64,000 bases of DNA. It comes from Berberis thunbergii (taxonomy: Eukaryota; Streptophyta; Magnoliopsida; Ranunculales; Berberidaceae). The translations under genes were made by a program, and so were the position numbers. Shown here one piece after another: positions 25,226 to 36,700 of this stretch. A model generated the notes under the pieces. It did not search any database and was not told where the DNA came from. It worked only from the letters and a program-made list of their open reading frames with translations. The number at the start of each line of letters is the position of its first letter. Positions within the stretch are counted from its first letter, which is position 1. The DNA is taken from NCBI GenBank assembly GCA_003290165.1, contig QNQO01007624.1, positions 38,810-102,809 of the forward strand, given 5' to 3'.

Positions 25226-27050
25226 CGCCTGTTACGGGTGTGTGAGCCTACTTCCGCCGACAAATTGCATTGTGCGGATTAGTTTTCACTAATTTTAATG
25301 AAAATTTCTCTATTTAAAAAAAAGATACCTTAAATCAGCTGGTGATATGTAGGTGTGCTCTGTGTATCAAGAGTGACTAGGGCCTCTATTGCTTGCCTCA
25401 GCGTACGTGGTAGAGTGTCCTCTGGATAGGTTGTCGAGCCGATGGGCCCATATAAGAAGAACTGGGTCCTATCACAGGATCATAGTGTCACGTATATAGC
25501 GTAGATTGCATGATGGTAGATTATCGGTTACTCCCCCATTTAATAGGGTTGTGTGCAACATCATTAATTGATTGAATATAGAACGGTGCGGTTTCCTTGG
25601 GAATCGTCGCCTCCTTTTTCCCCATAGGGTATTCAATGTTGATATTTTGTGCTGACGCACCTGTTTGGTGAGCCACTGTGTCTATATAATGACGTTCCTT
25701 CACCATTGTAGGCATTATCTTATACAAAGTGCACTCTTCGGATGCTCTTACTCAAATAATATGATTTGGGTTTTCCAAAGGCTAAAGGAAGATCTTCTCC
25801 ACTAGAGTTTTTGAATGTTCTGACATTTGCACCGATGAGTCTTGATAAGACTTTCTATTATGCATGGTACCTACTTTCGATGAGCACCCGATTGGTTAGT
25901 TGAGACCTTGTAATTTCTCCTCGTATTGTGAAGAAGAGTAACAGACTTCCTCTCAAGGGATGAGTCTGTCATTTATTCATTGGTGCTTCGGTTGTGCCTT
26001 GTGTCATCCTGTATGTTGAGAGACACTCCTTGCAACTAGTTTCTAGTTGGTCGGAGCGTTGGCAGATGCAGTTTTACTTCTGAGGATGGTATCTTTGAGT
26101 CACCCCGAGTATCGCACAAGGGAAAAGTGTCCCTTCTTGGCATCACTATGAGACCTCAAACGTCTTGTTGCTTGTGGACACCCTTGTATGACCTCTTCTA
26201 CCTCCTTCAAGAGGCCGGATGCCGGATTGAAGATGTATACAACTTGTCGCTATTTTCACATTGTCGTTTGCAAACCGTTCTTTTGGGGTGATTCGTCGGA
26301 GCAATGGACCATTTTAGTCCTTTTAACTCCTTTTTGTACATTTTCTCTTGCTCTTGGATCATCTTCTTCGGAAAAGTCGCAGAGCGAAACTCTAAGAGGG
26401 CACCGTCGTTTACCCTGAGTACCCTTGTTGTTACTTTTGAGTCCTCTTCTGAAGCTAGATTGTTTAAGTGAATGTTCACTATACATTGCATTAGATTCGA
26501 ATGCTTATAGTTTGTTATCTTTTGTACCCGCCATCTTGGTGATCGTTGTTACATCTTTCCATTAACCAATAGAGCATGTTTGTGTAATTCTCTTTTATTT
26601 CTCAAATGAGTGTAAATCACCTAAGTTCCTAAGAATTAAAACTCTAAACTGACTACTGGAAAAAAGCTAAACAACTGGATAGATTGGCTGTTGGCGGAGA
26701 GAAGTTGCCCCGGCCCTGAAGTAAATTTTCATAGCGTTTGCTTGGATCGTAAGTACTTTTGGCAAATTGTCAAGTTTTGCTAACGCCATTGGGGTTACTG
26801 AAGAGTAAACCTTGTGTGGGAGGGCCCTTTCGCTCCCACTGACCGTTGTGGGGTTCTGCTTCCGTTTGCAATGACCTCTCTGTTGGGCCTGACGTCCTAC
26901 CTGGCTAGAGAACAAACTGCTCTTGTAATGTTGGACTGTCTTTTGTCACTAAGTTGAGCCACTGTTGTTGGGTCTTTGTCCCCAGTTTCTAAGTCTGGCT
27001 CATGTTCACTTGTTTGGCGAGCTCCAGCTGAATCTGAAAACATTATATAT
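25226..27050 (-). other. Tat element region without recognisable RT or integrase
   Basis: This is where RT, RNase H and integrase should lie. Neither strand gives the Y/F-x-D-D, TEKE or D-D-E contexts that are plain in the neighbouring Athila element. Short frames at 26207-26491 and 25472-25727 are unrecognised. A deletion or replacement of pol is inferred. Confidence 0.55.
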
Positions 27051-28127
27051 GCTTTAGCGCATCATAGTGGTAGTCTCGTGCCATTGGTCGATCCCCATGA
27101 ATTGCCCCCTCTGAGTGATTAGCGGTGTACTTGATGCACTGGTAAAGGGTGGAGACCACACTTTCATTTAGTGAAGCCAGTGACTTCCCTTGATGAGGTT
27201 AGGCAGACGGTGTGTCTACCATCATGAAGTCCAAGAACATGACATTCCTTAGTTGTGGATCTCCTGCCACCACTACGAGCCTTATCTTCCCGATTGGGAA
27301 TCATTTTATTCCGCTAAATCCGATTAGCGAATAGCTGAAAGGTGTCAGGTTCTCTTCCTTGAAGTCCATATTACGGAATGTGTTGTAGAATATAATGTAG
27401 AGAGAGCTTCCCATGCCCATCTGGGCTCTTTTTACTTCCCACCTTGCAATAGAGACCGAAATGACAAAAGCGTCATTGTGCGGTGCGTGGATGCCTTGAG
27501 GTCCTTATTTGTGAAATTCAAGGTCGGGATGGGGCTCTGCACTCGCGAGTAGTATATGTGTTTGTCAACACTAGTGGGTTGTGTTTGCATCTCAAGGAGT
27601 GTCCACTTTCTTGACTTGTGTGATTATTCTTCTTTTGATCCGACTCCGTGAAGAACATATATAATGCCTAGAGTCTCCTTCTCAATTTCTTTGACCGCCT
27701 CTCCTTTTTTCCCTATTTTGGTCTTGCCTTTTCTCCAAACCCAGGAACTCTTTCAATTTGCCTTTGCTAATCCAGTACTCTATCTCATACCTTAGACTCT
27801 TGCAGTTTTTGGTGTCGTGGCTACCCTCCTTGTAGTATGAGCAATACTTGCTGTTTGCGCGTTTGGAGTGGTGTGCATGCTGCTTCGGGGGTCATTCCAA
27901 ATCTTTCCATTTTTTCATGGAATTAAGGATGTCTGACAAGCTAGAGTTGAAGGGGGCTGATGGTTCTGGATCCGACATAGTTGGAAGATTTCTCTGGCAT
28001 ATCCCGGCCAGACTCTGACCTGTCGTCGTTGCACTCTCGTTTGCTTCTATATTGATCTTCTTGCCTCTTTCTCTCCTTTCTGTCTATAGAAACTGAGGGT
28101 TTCTTCTCTACTTCAGTTTCCTTCTTT
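27050..28127 (-). pseudogene. Tat gag 3' end and aspartic protease remnant
   Basis: From 28127 downwards the minus strand continues the gag linker with a Lys/Arg/Glu-rich tail (KKETEVEKKPSVSIDRKE...). The protease domain follows at about 27520-27060: PHNDAFVISVSIARWEVKR, then MGMGSS where the family has V-D-T-G-S-S, then YNTFRNMDF, SLIGFSG, GKIRLVVVAGDP, MFLDFMMV and a 'VVSTLYQCIKY' segment. The catalytic Asp is replaced and a stop follows GFSGIK, so the enzyme is dead. The protein order agrees with the element's minus orientation. Confidence 0.7.
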
Positions 28128-28132
28128 ACAAT
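28128..28132. repeat. target-site duplication ACAAT (left) of the Athila element
   Basis: The pentamer ACAAT directly precedes the 5' LTR and recurs directly after the 3' LTR at 37984-37988. A perfect 5-bp duplication is the hallmark of gypsy integration. Confidence 0.85.
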
Positions 28133-29452
28133 TTAAATTCACATAATTATTACATAATATACCTCCTAATTTATATTTGTTAGTGTTTCAAATATTGCAT
28201 TTTAGTTTAATTATTTTTATTGTATTTTTGTAGGATTTGGAGTTTAAATGACAAAATTGCATTAGCGTGGCGAATTTGGAAATTCATAGACAAATTGACG
28301 AAGTGGAGCGAGAGACACTCAAGCCAAAGATTAATAAAGAGAACCAAAGAAAAAAAATAAAGGAAATTAGTTTTGAACTTTGGTGGAACAAATGAGTAAT
28401 GTGGATGAACATAGCCAAACCCACCTTTCCTGTTATTAGAACAAAATCTAAACAAAGGTGTGGGAGCCCTTTGTTTTTATTTAGTTTCCAATTTGTATTT
28501 GGTTTCCAATTATATTTTATTTCCAATTTGTATTTGGTTTCCAATTGTATTTGGTGTCCAATTGGGTTTCGAATAAGAGTTGTTTCTTTCTACCATAAAT
28601 ATAGCAACACACAGAGAGCACATAAATAGCAGAGAGTGCATGAACATCAGGGACACAGACAACGCATCAACAGCTGAGTACACATCGCTAATCCACCACG
28701 CGCTGCCATGAAGTTCCACACTGCTATTGTTGCCATCACCATGTGTCACTAAACTCCACGCAAGGCGAAGAGATGAACTCCTAGATGTAATGCACTTAAT
28801 TAGTATTTGATTTGTTTTATGTTTTCACGATGAATAATGGTATTTATGATTTTCAATTTTATTTAATATAGGAGTTTATGTTATTTTAGTGATAAAAATT
28901 TCATCAACTTCTTCGTGGATTATTATTTTAGTGGTTGTCTTTTTTTTCTCCATGTAAGTTTAGTCGTGCTTTTCTTATGTGTGGAATTTTAAAGATCAAT
29001 TAGTTCATGTAGGTTAGTTATATGTGATTGTCTTTTATTAAGTTATAGTCTCCGGATATATCGTAAATTTAGGATATCATAAATGACCAATTTTTGTACT
29101 TTCTAGAAAAAGTGAAATTTAAAATCCATTTACATTAGAATATATTGGTGCATCAAAGACTATTTTTCTGATTATGTTGTTTGGGATGTGAAACACGTAA
29201 TTGAGTTATCATAGCGAATCAATACTAATTGGCGCGTGAAATCTAGGAGGGATTTTTGGAACCTTGTGATTTTTCTAAACTTGATTTTTATTAAAATAAA
29301 TTCAATTTCATATTTTAAAATTGCTAGATTTTCTTAAATTTAGTTTCGCGTAGTTCTTCTTCCTTGACTTTGTTTAAAGATCGATTTTCCTCGTGGGATC
29401 GACACCCCAATCTTTACTGCAATTGACCACGTGTAGTGTTTGGGCGTAATCA
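28133..29452 (+). repeat. Athila element 5' LTR (1320 bp)
   Basis: It pairs with 36701-37983 at about 94-95% identity by eye. The first bases read TTAAATTCAC versus TGATATTCAC in the 3' copy, so the terminal TG has decayed here. It ends GCGTAATCA. The promoter has a TATA element ATAAATATA at 28595-28603. A block of about five TTTCCAATTTGTATTTGG-like repeats (28485-28570) is longer than in the 3' LTR and explains the length difference. Confidence 0.9.
28595..28603 (+). promoter_or_regulatory. LTR TATA box
   Basis: ATAAATATA follows the pyrimidine-rich TTTCTTTCTACC. The 3' LTR has ATAAATACA at 37117-37125. Transcription would start some 30 bp downstream. Confidence 0.5.
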
Positions 29453-29457
29453 AATTT

Positions 29458-29475
29458 TGGCGTCGTTGCCGGGAC
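29458..29475 (+). other. primer binding site of the Athila element
   Basis: TGGCGTCGTTGCCGGGAC lies 5 bp inside the 5' LTR. It is complementary, with one or two changes, to the 3' end of plant tRNA-Asp, as in Athila-type elements. Confidence 0.75.
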
Positions 29476-29593
29476 AAAGGTCATTCTACAAGGGAGGTTT
29501 CGGGTATTATCTTTTTTGCTCATTGTTTTATTTTATTTTATTTTGAGGTTTTAGGTCCAATTTATTTCTAAACAAATTGCAAAAAAAAAGACA

Positions 29594-30786
29594 TTGGGGA
29601 GTGTGAGTTTGAATAGAGACCACTTAGGAAAACTAATTAGAGTCCCAAATTTAGAACACCCACAAATTCACATTGAGACCAAATTAAGTTCTACTTCTAA
29701 TTCTAACACCATAAGTAATCACGAAGATGACCATGTTCGGTTGCTAAAGGACTATCTCCACCCCACGCGCACTGTTATTCCATCATGTATCATGTTTGCA
29801 CCAAATACACAAAAACTAGATTTTAAGCCGGATATGATACAATTATTACCCACTTTTCATGGCCTAGAGAGTGAGAATCCTTATGCTCACATTAGAGAAT
29901 TCGAGAAAGTTGTGGCTACTTTCCACAACAAAGTTAAGATTGTAGACTCGGTTAGACTGAGGTTTTTTACTTTTTCCCTTAAGGAAAAGCGAAGAGTTGG
30001 CTATACTCTTTGCGACCAAGGTCTATAGGTTCGTGGGAGGATATGACCCAAGCATTTTTTAATAAATACTTTCCTCACCACAAAACAAATCGTCTAAAGA
30101 GACAAATTTCTACCTTCACCCAAAAGCATAGCGAGACATTATATCAAGCATGGGAGAGGTTCAAGGATCTCTTGAATACATATCCACACCATGGGTATGA
30201 GAGTTGGTGCTTAGTCAGTTATTTTTATGAGGGGCTCACAAGTAGAGAGCGTCAGTTCGTTGAGATGAAGTGTAATGGAGAGTTTTGCATAACCTCCACA
30301 CTCACAAGCACAACCACCTAGGTCTACCCTGCACCTCCATACAATGCACAATCTAACAGAAGTTCCTTATCAGACACATTACATGCATTTATAGAGGCAC
30401 AAAGTAAAACTAATAAAAAATTTGAGGTTGCATTGACACAGTTGACAGAAAAGAACAAGGAGATCAAAAGCCAGATAACCAAGCTGACAAGTTCATTATC
30501 AGTACAAGAGTGGGGCCAATTTCCATCACAGCCACAAGCAAATTCGAAGGGCCAACGTATGGCACAAACCTCTGCTTCAGACTCTCAGAATGTCAAAGAG
30601 GTTAATGCCATCACTACTCGGCGTGGTAAGATTTTAGATGGATCAAGCTCGTCCACAACTATAGGCTCCTCCCCAAATGCAAAGGAGAGCATCCTTGAGG
30701 ATGAGCCCAACAAGAACATTTCAGTCCCAATTCCTTTTCCTCAAGTACTACGACCTACTGGAAAAAAAATTGGAAATGCATGGTGA
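29594..30786 (+). pseudogene. Athila gag, broken
   Basis: The frame at 29594-30028 (first codon is TTG, so the true start is uncertain) gives the gag text 'FHGLESENPYAHIREFEKV'. A one-base loss near 29982-29986 shifts the frame just before a segment reading SWLYSLRP. The core then continues in frame 1 (SIGSWEDMTQAFFNKYFP ... ISTFTQKHSETLYQAWERFK) to an in-frame TAG at 30319-30321. It reopens at 30322-30786 with a Gln/Ser-rich linker containing VNAITTRRGK, the usual gag-protease junction text. Gag would form the particle shell and bind RNA; this copy cannot be made intact. Confidence 0.85.
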
Positions 30787-30799
30787 GATTCTATAACAC

Positions 30800-31549
30800 T
30801 TGAAACAGGTTAAAATTAACTTACATTTGCTACATGTACTTAAACAGGTACCAACTTATGCGAGGGTCATCAAGGATTTATGCACTATCAAGAGGAAGCA
30901 TCATGTCAAGAAGACTGCCTTCTTGATTGAGCAAACGACACCACCCAAGTACAAAGATCCAGGGAGTCCTACAGTCACCTGCCAGATTGGGACTCACGAG
31001 TTCGGCCAAGCCTTGTTGGATTTAGGAGCAAGTGTAAATCTGATGTCATATTCTATTTACTTGCGACTGAGTCTAGGAGAGATTAAACCCACATCTGTGG
31101 TACTACAATTGGTCGATAGATCAGTTAAGAAGCCAAGAGGAATAATCGAGGATGTCTTGCTGCAAATTAATAAGTTTTACTATCCCGTCGACTTTCTTAC
31201 TTTAGATACTCATTCTGCGGTTAATATGGAGTCTACAGTTCCAATTATTTTAGGTAGACCTTTTCTTGCCACAGCTAACGCTCTTATCAATTGCAGGAAC
31301 GGTCTAATGAAGTTGTCTTTTGGGAACATGACTCTGGAGGTCAACATATTCAATATTAGCAAGCAACCATGTGACGATGATGAGTGTCATCATACCTACA
31401 TGATAGACACGCTGACATCAGAGGAGGCGCTCCTGAGCGCAGATTTTGAAACCTTAGAGTACCTCTTTTCTATTTTTGATTCTGAGAGTTCACTTTATCT
31501 TGACAATGTTTTTGATATTTTTGTTGTTTCAGGGTTAAAGGATAAATGA
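30800..31549 (+). pseudogene. Athila aspartic protease region
   Basis: A 249-codon frame, shifted relative to gag. It holds VLKQVPTYARVIKDLCTIKR (Athila linker), then the active site ALLDLGASVNLM, then VPIILGRPFLATANA, the flap and C-terminal blocks of retroviral-type proteases. The D-L-G-A-S form replacing D-T/S-G is the Athila variant. The frame ends at TGA (31547-31549), after which the same frame resumes with PWFEELPKE. Confidence 0.85.
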
Positions 31550-31559
31550 TGACGACAAT

Positions 31560-32663
31560 GGCAACCATGGTTTGAGGAGTTGCCAAAGGAAAGACATAAA
31601 CCACAACCATCCACCGTGAAAACTCCGAAAGTTGACCTAGCTCCACTACCTGAGGGACTTAAACATACATTCCTCGGACCAGGTGATACCTTTTCTGTTA
31701 TTATTTCTTCCATGCTTGATGGCTCACAAGAAAATAATTGATTAATATGTTTCGTGAGCACAAATCTGCATTAGGTTGGATTATAGCTGACATCAAAGGT
31801 ATTAGCCCCTTAATATGTTCCCATAGGATTCACTTCGAATAAGGAGTTAGAAATCCTTAAAGATGACTTAACCCCATTATGAAAGAGGTGGTGAAAAAGG
31901 AGGTCTTAAAATTGTTAGATGCAGACATCATTTATCCCATCTCTGATAGCAAGTGGGTTAGCCCAACTCAAGTAGTTCTCAAGAAATCTGGAATAACAGT
32001 GGTGACTAATGATGAGGGGGTGCATGTTCCTACTAAGGTAGTAACAGGGTGGCGCATGTGCATTGATTATAGGAAACTTAATTCTGCCACCCGCAAGGAT
32101 CACTTCCCACTTCCATTCATAGACCAAATCTTACAGTGAGTAGCTGGTCATTCTTTCTATTGCTTTCTAGATGGGTATTCAGGATATTATCAGATTGAGA
32201 TTGCATTAGAGGATCAGGATAAGACTACTTTCACATGTCCTTTTGGTACTTATGCTTTTTGGCATATGCCATTTGGTTTGTGTAATGCACCGGCTACTTT
32301 TCATATATGCATGATGAGTATTTTTAGTGACACGGTCGAAAAATATATGGAAGTATTCATGGATGATTTGACTGTTTTTTGTGATTCTTTTGATTCATGT
32401 TTACTTCACTTAAAGGTTGTTTTAAGTAGATGTGAAGAGAAGGTCTGGTGCTTAATTGGGAAAAATGTCATTTCATGGTTCCCTATGGAATAATTCTGGG
32501 ACACATAGTTTCTGATAAAGGAATCGAGATTGATAAAGCAAAAATTGAATTGATTTCTAAATTACCTACACCTAAAAGTGACAAGGATGTGAGATCATTT
32601 CTAGGGCACGTGGGTTTTTATAGGAGGTTCATACATATTTTTCTGCAACCTCTAGACCATTAA
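31560..32663 (+). pseudogene. Athila reverse transcriptase, broken
   Basis: The thumb-side leader (31879: MKEVVKKEVLKLLDADIIYP) is followed by GWRMCIDYRKLNSATRKDHF (finger/palm). After a TGA at 32137-32139 come GHSFYCFLDGYSGYYQIEI and MPFGLCNAPATFHICMMSIF. The catalytic F-M-D-D box is at 32356-32367. A frame change near 32450 leads to LNWEKCHFMVPYGIILGHIV and VRSFLGHVGFYRRF. All family blocks are present and in order, but at least one stop and two frame changes disable it. Confidence 0.88.
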
Positions 32664-33160
32664 GTAGCCTCCTGGTCAAAGACGTCGTGTTCCAATGGAC
32701 ACAAGAGTGTGAGGACGCCTTCCAAACACATTGATAGGTTCACCTCTGCCCCCATCATGCAGCCACTGGATTGAAATTTACCATTTGAGATAATGTGTGA
32801 TGCAAGTAACTATGTTGTCGGAGCAGTCTTGGGACAACGAAGGGAAGGGTAGGCCTTTGTTGTTTATTATGCTAGTCGAACACTTAATGATGCTCAAATG
32901 AATTATTCGACTACTGAAAAAGAGTTACTAGCCGTAGTTTTTGCTTTAGATAAATTTCGTGCTTATTTGATTGGTACACCTATCACTATTTTACTGACCA
33001 TGCGGTTCTTAAGATCCTTCTTTCTAAAAAGGATGTTAAGGCAAGATTGATTAGGTGGATTTTACTTCTGCAGAAATTTGATCTAACTATAAAGGATAAG
33101 AACGGGGTTGAGAATGTTCTGGCGGATCACTTGTCTCGTCTGGAGTTCAATGACTCTGCC
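32664..33160 (+). pseudogene. Athila RNase H region, broken
   Basis: It contains FEIMCDASNYVVGAVLGQ (first catalytic Asp), [20 protein letters not shown] with the catalytic Glu, then [19 protein letters not shown], and after a frameshift near 32990 [14 protein letters not shown] and LADHLSRL. Stops interrupt it around 32660-32760 and at 32850. It would degrade RNA in RNA:DNA hybrids; this copy is inactive. Confidence 0.8.
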
Positions 33161-34512
33161 AATGGCCCACCCATCCGTGATGACTTTCCTGATGAACACC
33201 TATTCGCCGTCACTCAAGTACCATGGTACGCGCACATTGTTAATTACTTGGTTTCCGGCAAAGTTCCATCATCATTGAGTGTTCAAGATAAGCGCAAATT
33301 TTTGGTCGAGGCAAGCCATTTTTATTGGGATGATCCTTATCTATATAAGTGTTGCCTCGACCAAATCATGAGGCGCTGTATCCCTGAAGGTGAGATTGAA
33401 AGTGTCTTACATTTTTGTCATAGTGCAGCTTGTGGAGGCTATTTTTCTATGAAAAAGACCGCTACAAAATTTTTACAGTCGAGATTATATTGGCCTACAT
33501 TGTTTAAGGACACTAACAATTATTGTCGTTCTTGTGATAGATACCAGAAGTTAGGTGCACTGTCTCGGAAACACATGATACCCCTTAACCTCGTCCTAGT
33601 CATTGAGATATTTGATTGTTGGGGGATTGATTTTATGAGACATTTTCCATCTTCTTTTTGATATTTGTATATTTTGCTTGCAGTGGACTATGTATCCAAA
33701 TGGGTAGAGGTTGTGGCATGCCGGAACAATGACAACAACACAGTTGTCAGGTTTATCAAATAACACATTTTATCCGGTTTCGGTACACCACGAGCCATTA
33801 TTAGTGATCAGGGGACTCACTTTTGTAATCGCTTTTTTGAGGCTTTGATGCGCAGGTATGAAGTTCATCACAAGGTCCCCAATGCCTATCATTGCAAACA
33901 AATGGCCAAGCCGAGTTGGAAAACCGAGAAGTGAAACAAATCTTGGAGAAGATGGTGAATCCTGATAGGAAGGATTGGTCCTTGCGCCTTCCTGATGCAC
34001 TTTGGGCTTACTGTACCACTTATAAGACAATTCTCGGGATGTCTTCGTATCAGCTTATATATGAAAAAGTCTGTCATTTACCTGTTGAGTTAGAACATCG
34101 CGCTTATTGGGCTGTCAAAAGCACTAACTTTGATCTCAATGATGCACGTATTCAGCGAAAATTTCAGTTGGCTAAAATTGAGGAGTTGCGGAATGGTGCT
34201 TATGACAATTCCCGAATATACAAGGCGAAGAAGAAAACAGCTCATGATAAGCAAATTCTGAGGAAACATTTCGAGCCCAATCAACGAGTCTATCTCTATG
34301 ACTCACGACTTCATCTTCATCCTGGCAAGCTAAGATCGAGATGGACGGGCCCATTCATGGTAAAACAAGTCTTTCCCAATGGTTCCATAGAAATTGAAGA
34401 TCCAAAAGATGGGAGAATATTTAAAGTAAATGGGCAACGTTTGAAGCACTATGTGGAGCGAGTAGAGGTGCCAGAGAAGATCTCTTTGGTTGCCCCTGTC
34501 TACTTGATTTGA
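33160..34512 (+). pseudogene. Athila integrase, broken
   Basis: The zinc-binding N-terminus spans about 33405-33547 (FCHSAACGGYFSMKKTATKF ... YCRSCDRY). The usual second His after GG is Tyr. The DDE core follows: GIDFM at about 33625, then after TGA at 33659-33661 ISDQGTHF at about 33800, then a frame change before NGQAELENRE at 33898-33930. The C-terminal frame 33892-34512 is open for 206 codons and holds the DNA-binding RWTGPF and GQRLKHY text. It would insert the cDNA copy; breaks make it non-functional. Confidence 0.88.
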
Positions 34513-36680
34513 TGTTCTCCACCCTATATTTAGTTTAGGTTTTTTATTTTATTTTTTTCAGTTTAGGTTTTTGCTTTTATGTTTTTCTTTTAGTGTTTCA
34601 GGTTATTTTAGGTGTTGCTACTGGAGTCACTTAGAGCCCCTCATCCCATGTGTTCCTTTCTCCCGTCTGTATGATTTTCTTATATTTTGGTGATTGTGAG
34701 GACATTGTCTATTTGAAATTGGTAAAGCTTCACCATGGTAATATCATTCTAACCCTCCTATTTTCTTTTTCCTTCATTTGTCATAATTATTATTTTATAC
34801 ACTGAGGACAATGTTTGGAGGTGATGTGGTTTATTAGATTTTTTTGTGCAATTTTCAAAAATCTTTGAGCTTAAAACGTATTTTACAATTAAATCGAGTC
34901 ATTTGATTTTTGTGTTCTACTCAATCTCCATTGAATAGTTAGATGATTGCGGCAATTGTGCAAAAAATTTATGAAAATGCATTCGAAATCTGAACTCTTG
35001 GTGAATTTAAAAAAAGGGAGGGGGGAGGGGTTTGAGTCTTTTTAATTTTAGAGAATATTTTGTTGCCTTTAATTTTGAGAAAACACATACTAACACGTGT
35101 CACATAGTTATATTAGTAGAAAACATGATATTTGATATTATCCTTATGTTATATGTATTTCGTGAGACTTTTCAACTCAACTATTCGTGCACTATAAGCC
35201 AAGTCAACATGATATGAAGTTGATTAGTGAGATATTGGACTTAACCCTTGTGAGTTTTGAGTCATTCTTTATTTCTTGAGGGTTATTAAATATACTCTGA
35301 TTTTTCTTAAGTCCGCATTATTTCGTTGATGATCTCATTATTCTTGACTTTCTTATTGGTTGATTTAAGAACGACATAAAAATTGAATTTTTACATTATA
35401 ACTTCTTGTTTTATTTAGTTGAGATGTCCTAGTACCAATTAGAACTTATGAAGCGATATAGGCATTTCTTTCTTTACACCATTTTTTTAGCCTTTTAGCC
35501 TACCCAATAATAAATATCCATTTGCAGCCCTTGGAGCCTTTAAATAGTTTTTTCTTTATTATTCCCATTCCCATTACCTACTCCAATCAAGGAGTAACAC
35601 CTCTATTAATTTATCCTTACCCAATTTTCTAAGAATGTATACAGTGAGATATATTTAAGGAATGGGCAAATAGAAAGAGTTGAAAATAAATATTTCATGC
35701 GCCCTCGAAGCAAAAGTGTTTGATTGTTTAAACGGGGAAAAGCATGTTAAAAAAAGGGGTTGAAAAAAAAGATTGAAAAAAAAAGGTTGGAAAAAGGGGT
35801 TGAAGAAAAAAATGTTAATGGTGTACAACATTGATTTGTTCTTCAATGCCCTATGTGTTTATTCAAGGGTGTAGCCATTCTCAGAAAATCTGTGTATCTT
35901 TTTTTGTCCATTATTGTTTGCCATAATCCGAACCCCATTACAACCTAGTAAAGATCTAATTGATCTTAAGTAAAAGTTGGTTTAGTAAATGTGAAGATTG
36001 AATAGGCAAGAACTATGATGTTTGATTCAACATTCTCAAAAGTAATCAATATTCCTGTCCATCAGATCATATTCATTTCACTCTTTGAAAATTCCGTTTT
36101 TCATGATAATTATATGTGAGACGTTTGCATTTTCCATAGTTTATATCATTTTCCTGACATATAAACTGAGTGCCCAATCTCTGAGTGTTTTATTTCTGAG
36201 TGACATGAGAGATTTGTAGTCGAAGAGTACTTTCTAAAGGTTATATCACCACATCTTTACTATGAGATGAAGAGTTATGTTGATAAGGTTTCTCACACAC
36301 ACACTTAGAGTTGAGAATGATTATGAAATTTATTTAACTTTTAGATACTATTAAATTATTGTACTCTATTGATATACTATTGTGACATTTTTAGTTTGTT
36401 GTTTTCTTGAATTTTAAGCAATTAGAAAATTACTCTAAGGAAAATAAAGGAGAATGTCCATGTTTTTGCATTATGTTTTTAGAAAATAGATTTTGTTCTA
36501 TTGAGTCAGTAATGTTTGGGGGGTAACATTTCTAGAAATTCTCACAAAACTATAGCTCGTCCACTAGAGGTAATCTAAGGGTTTAAAGTCTTGTTGCACG
36601 TTAATTTAAGTGCAACCGTGATTTCTATGAAAGGGAGTTAGGATTTTATTCTTAATTTTGTTTTGCTCGAGGACTAGCAA
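34513..36680 (+). other. Athila env-like position, non-coding
   Basis: Many Athila elements carry an env-like ORF here. In this copy no frame longer than about 60 codons is seen on the plus strand and no membrane protein pattern was found. It has a run of GGGGTTGAAAAAAAAGG-type repeats at 35755-35810. Confidence 0.55.
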
Positions 36681-36683
36681 AAT

Positions 36684-36700
36684 ATAGGTTTGGGGGTATT
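36684..36700 (+). other. polypurine tract of the Athila element
   Basis: TAGGTTTGGGGGTATT abuts the 3' LTR start TGATATTCAC. The GGTTTGGGGGT core is characteristic of plant gypsy elements. Confidence 0.7.

Noticed and set aside
28510..28749. Minus-strand ORF in the Athila 5' LTR with a similar frame in the 3' LTR (37083-37325)
   Set aside because: The two frames are similar only because LTRs are copies of one another. The frame runs against the element's transcription and has no known family.
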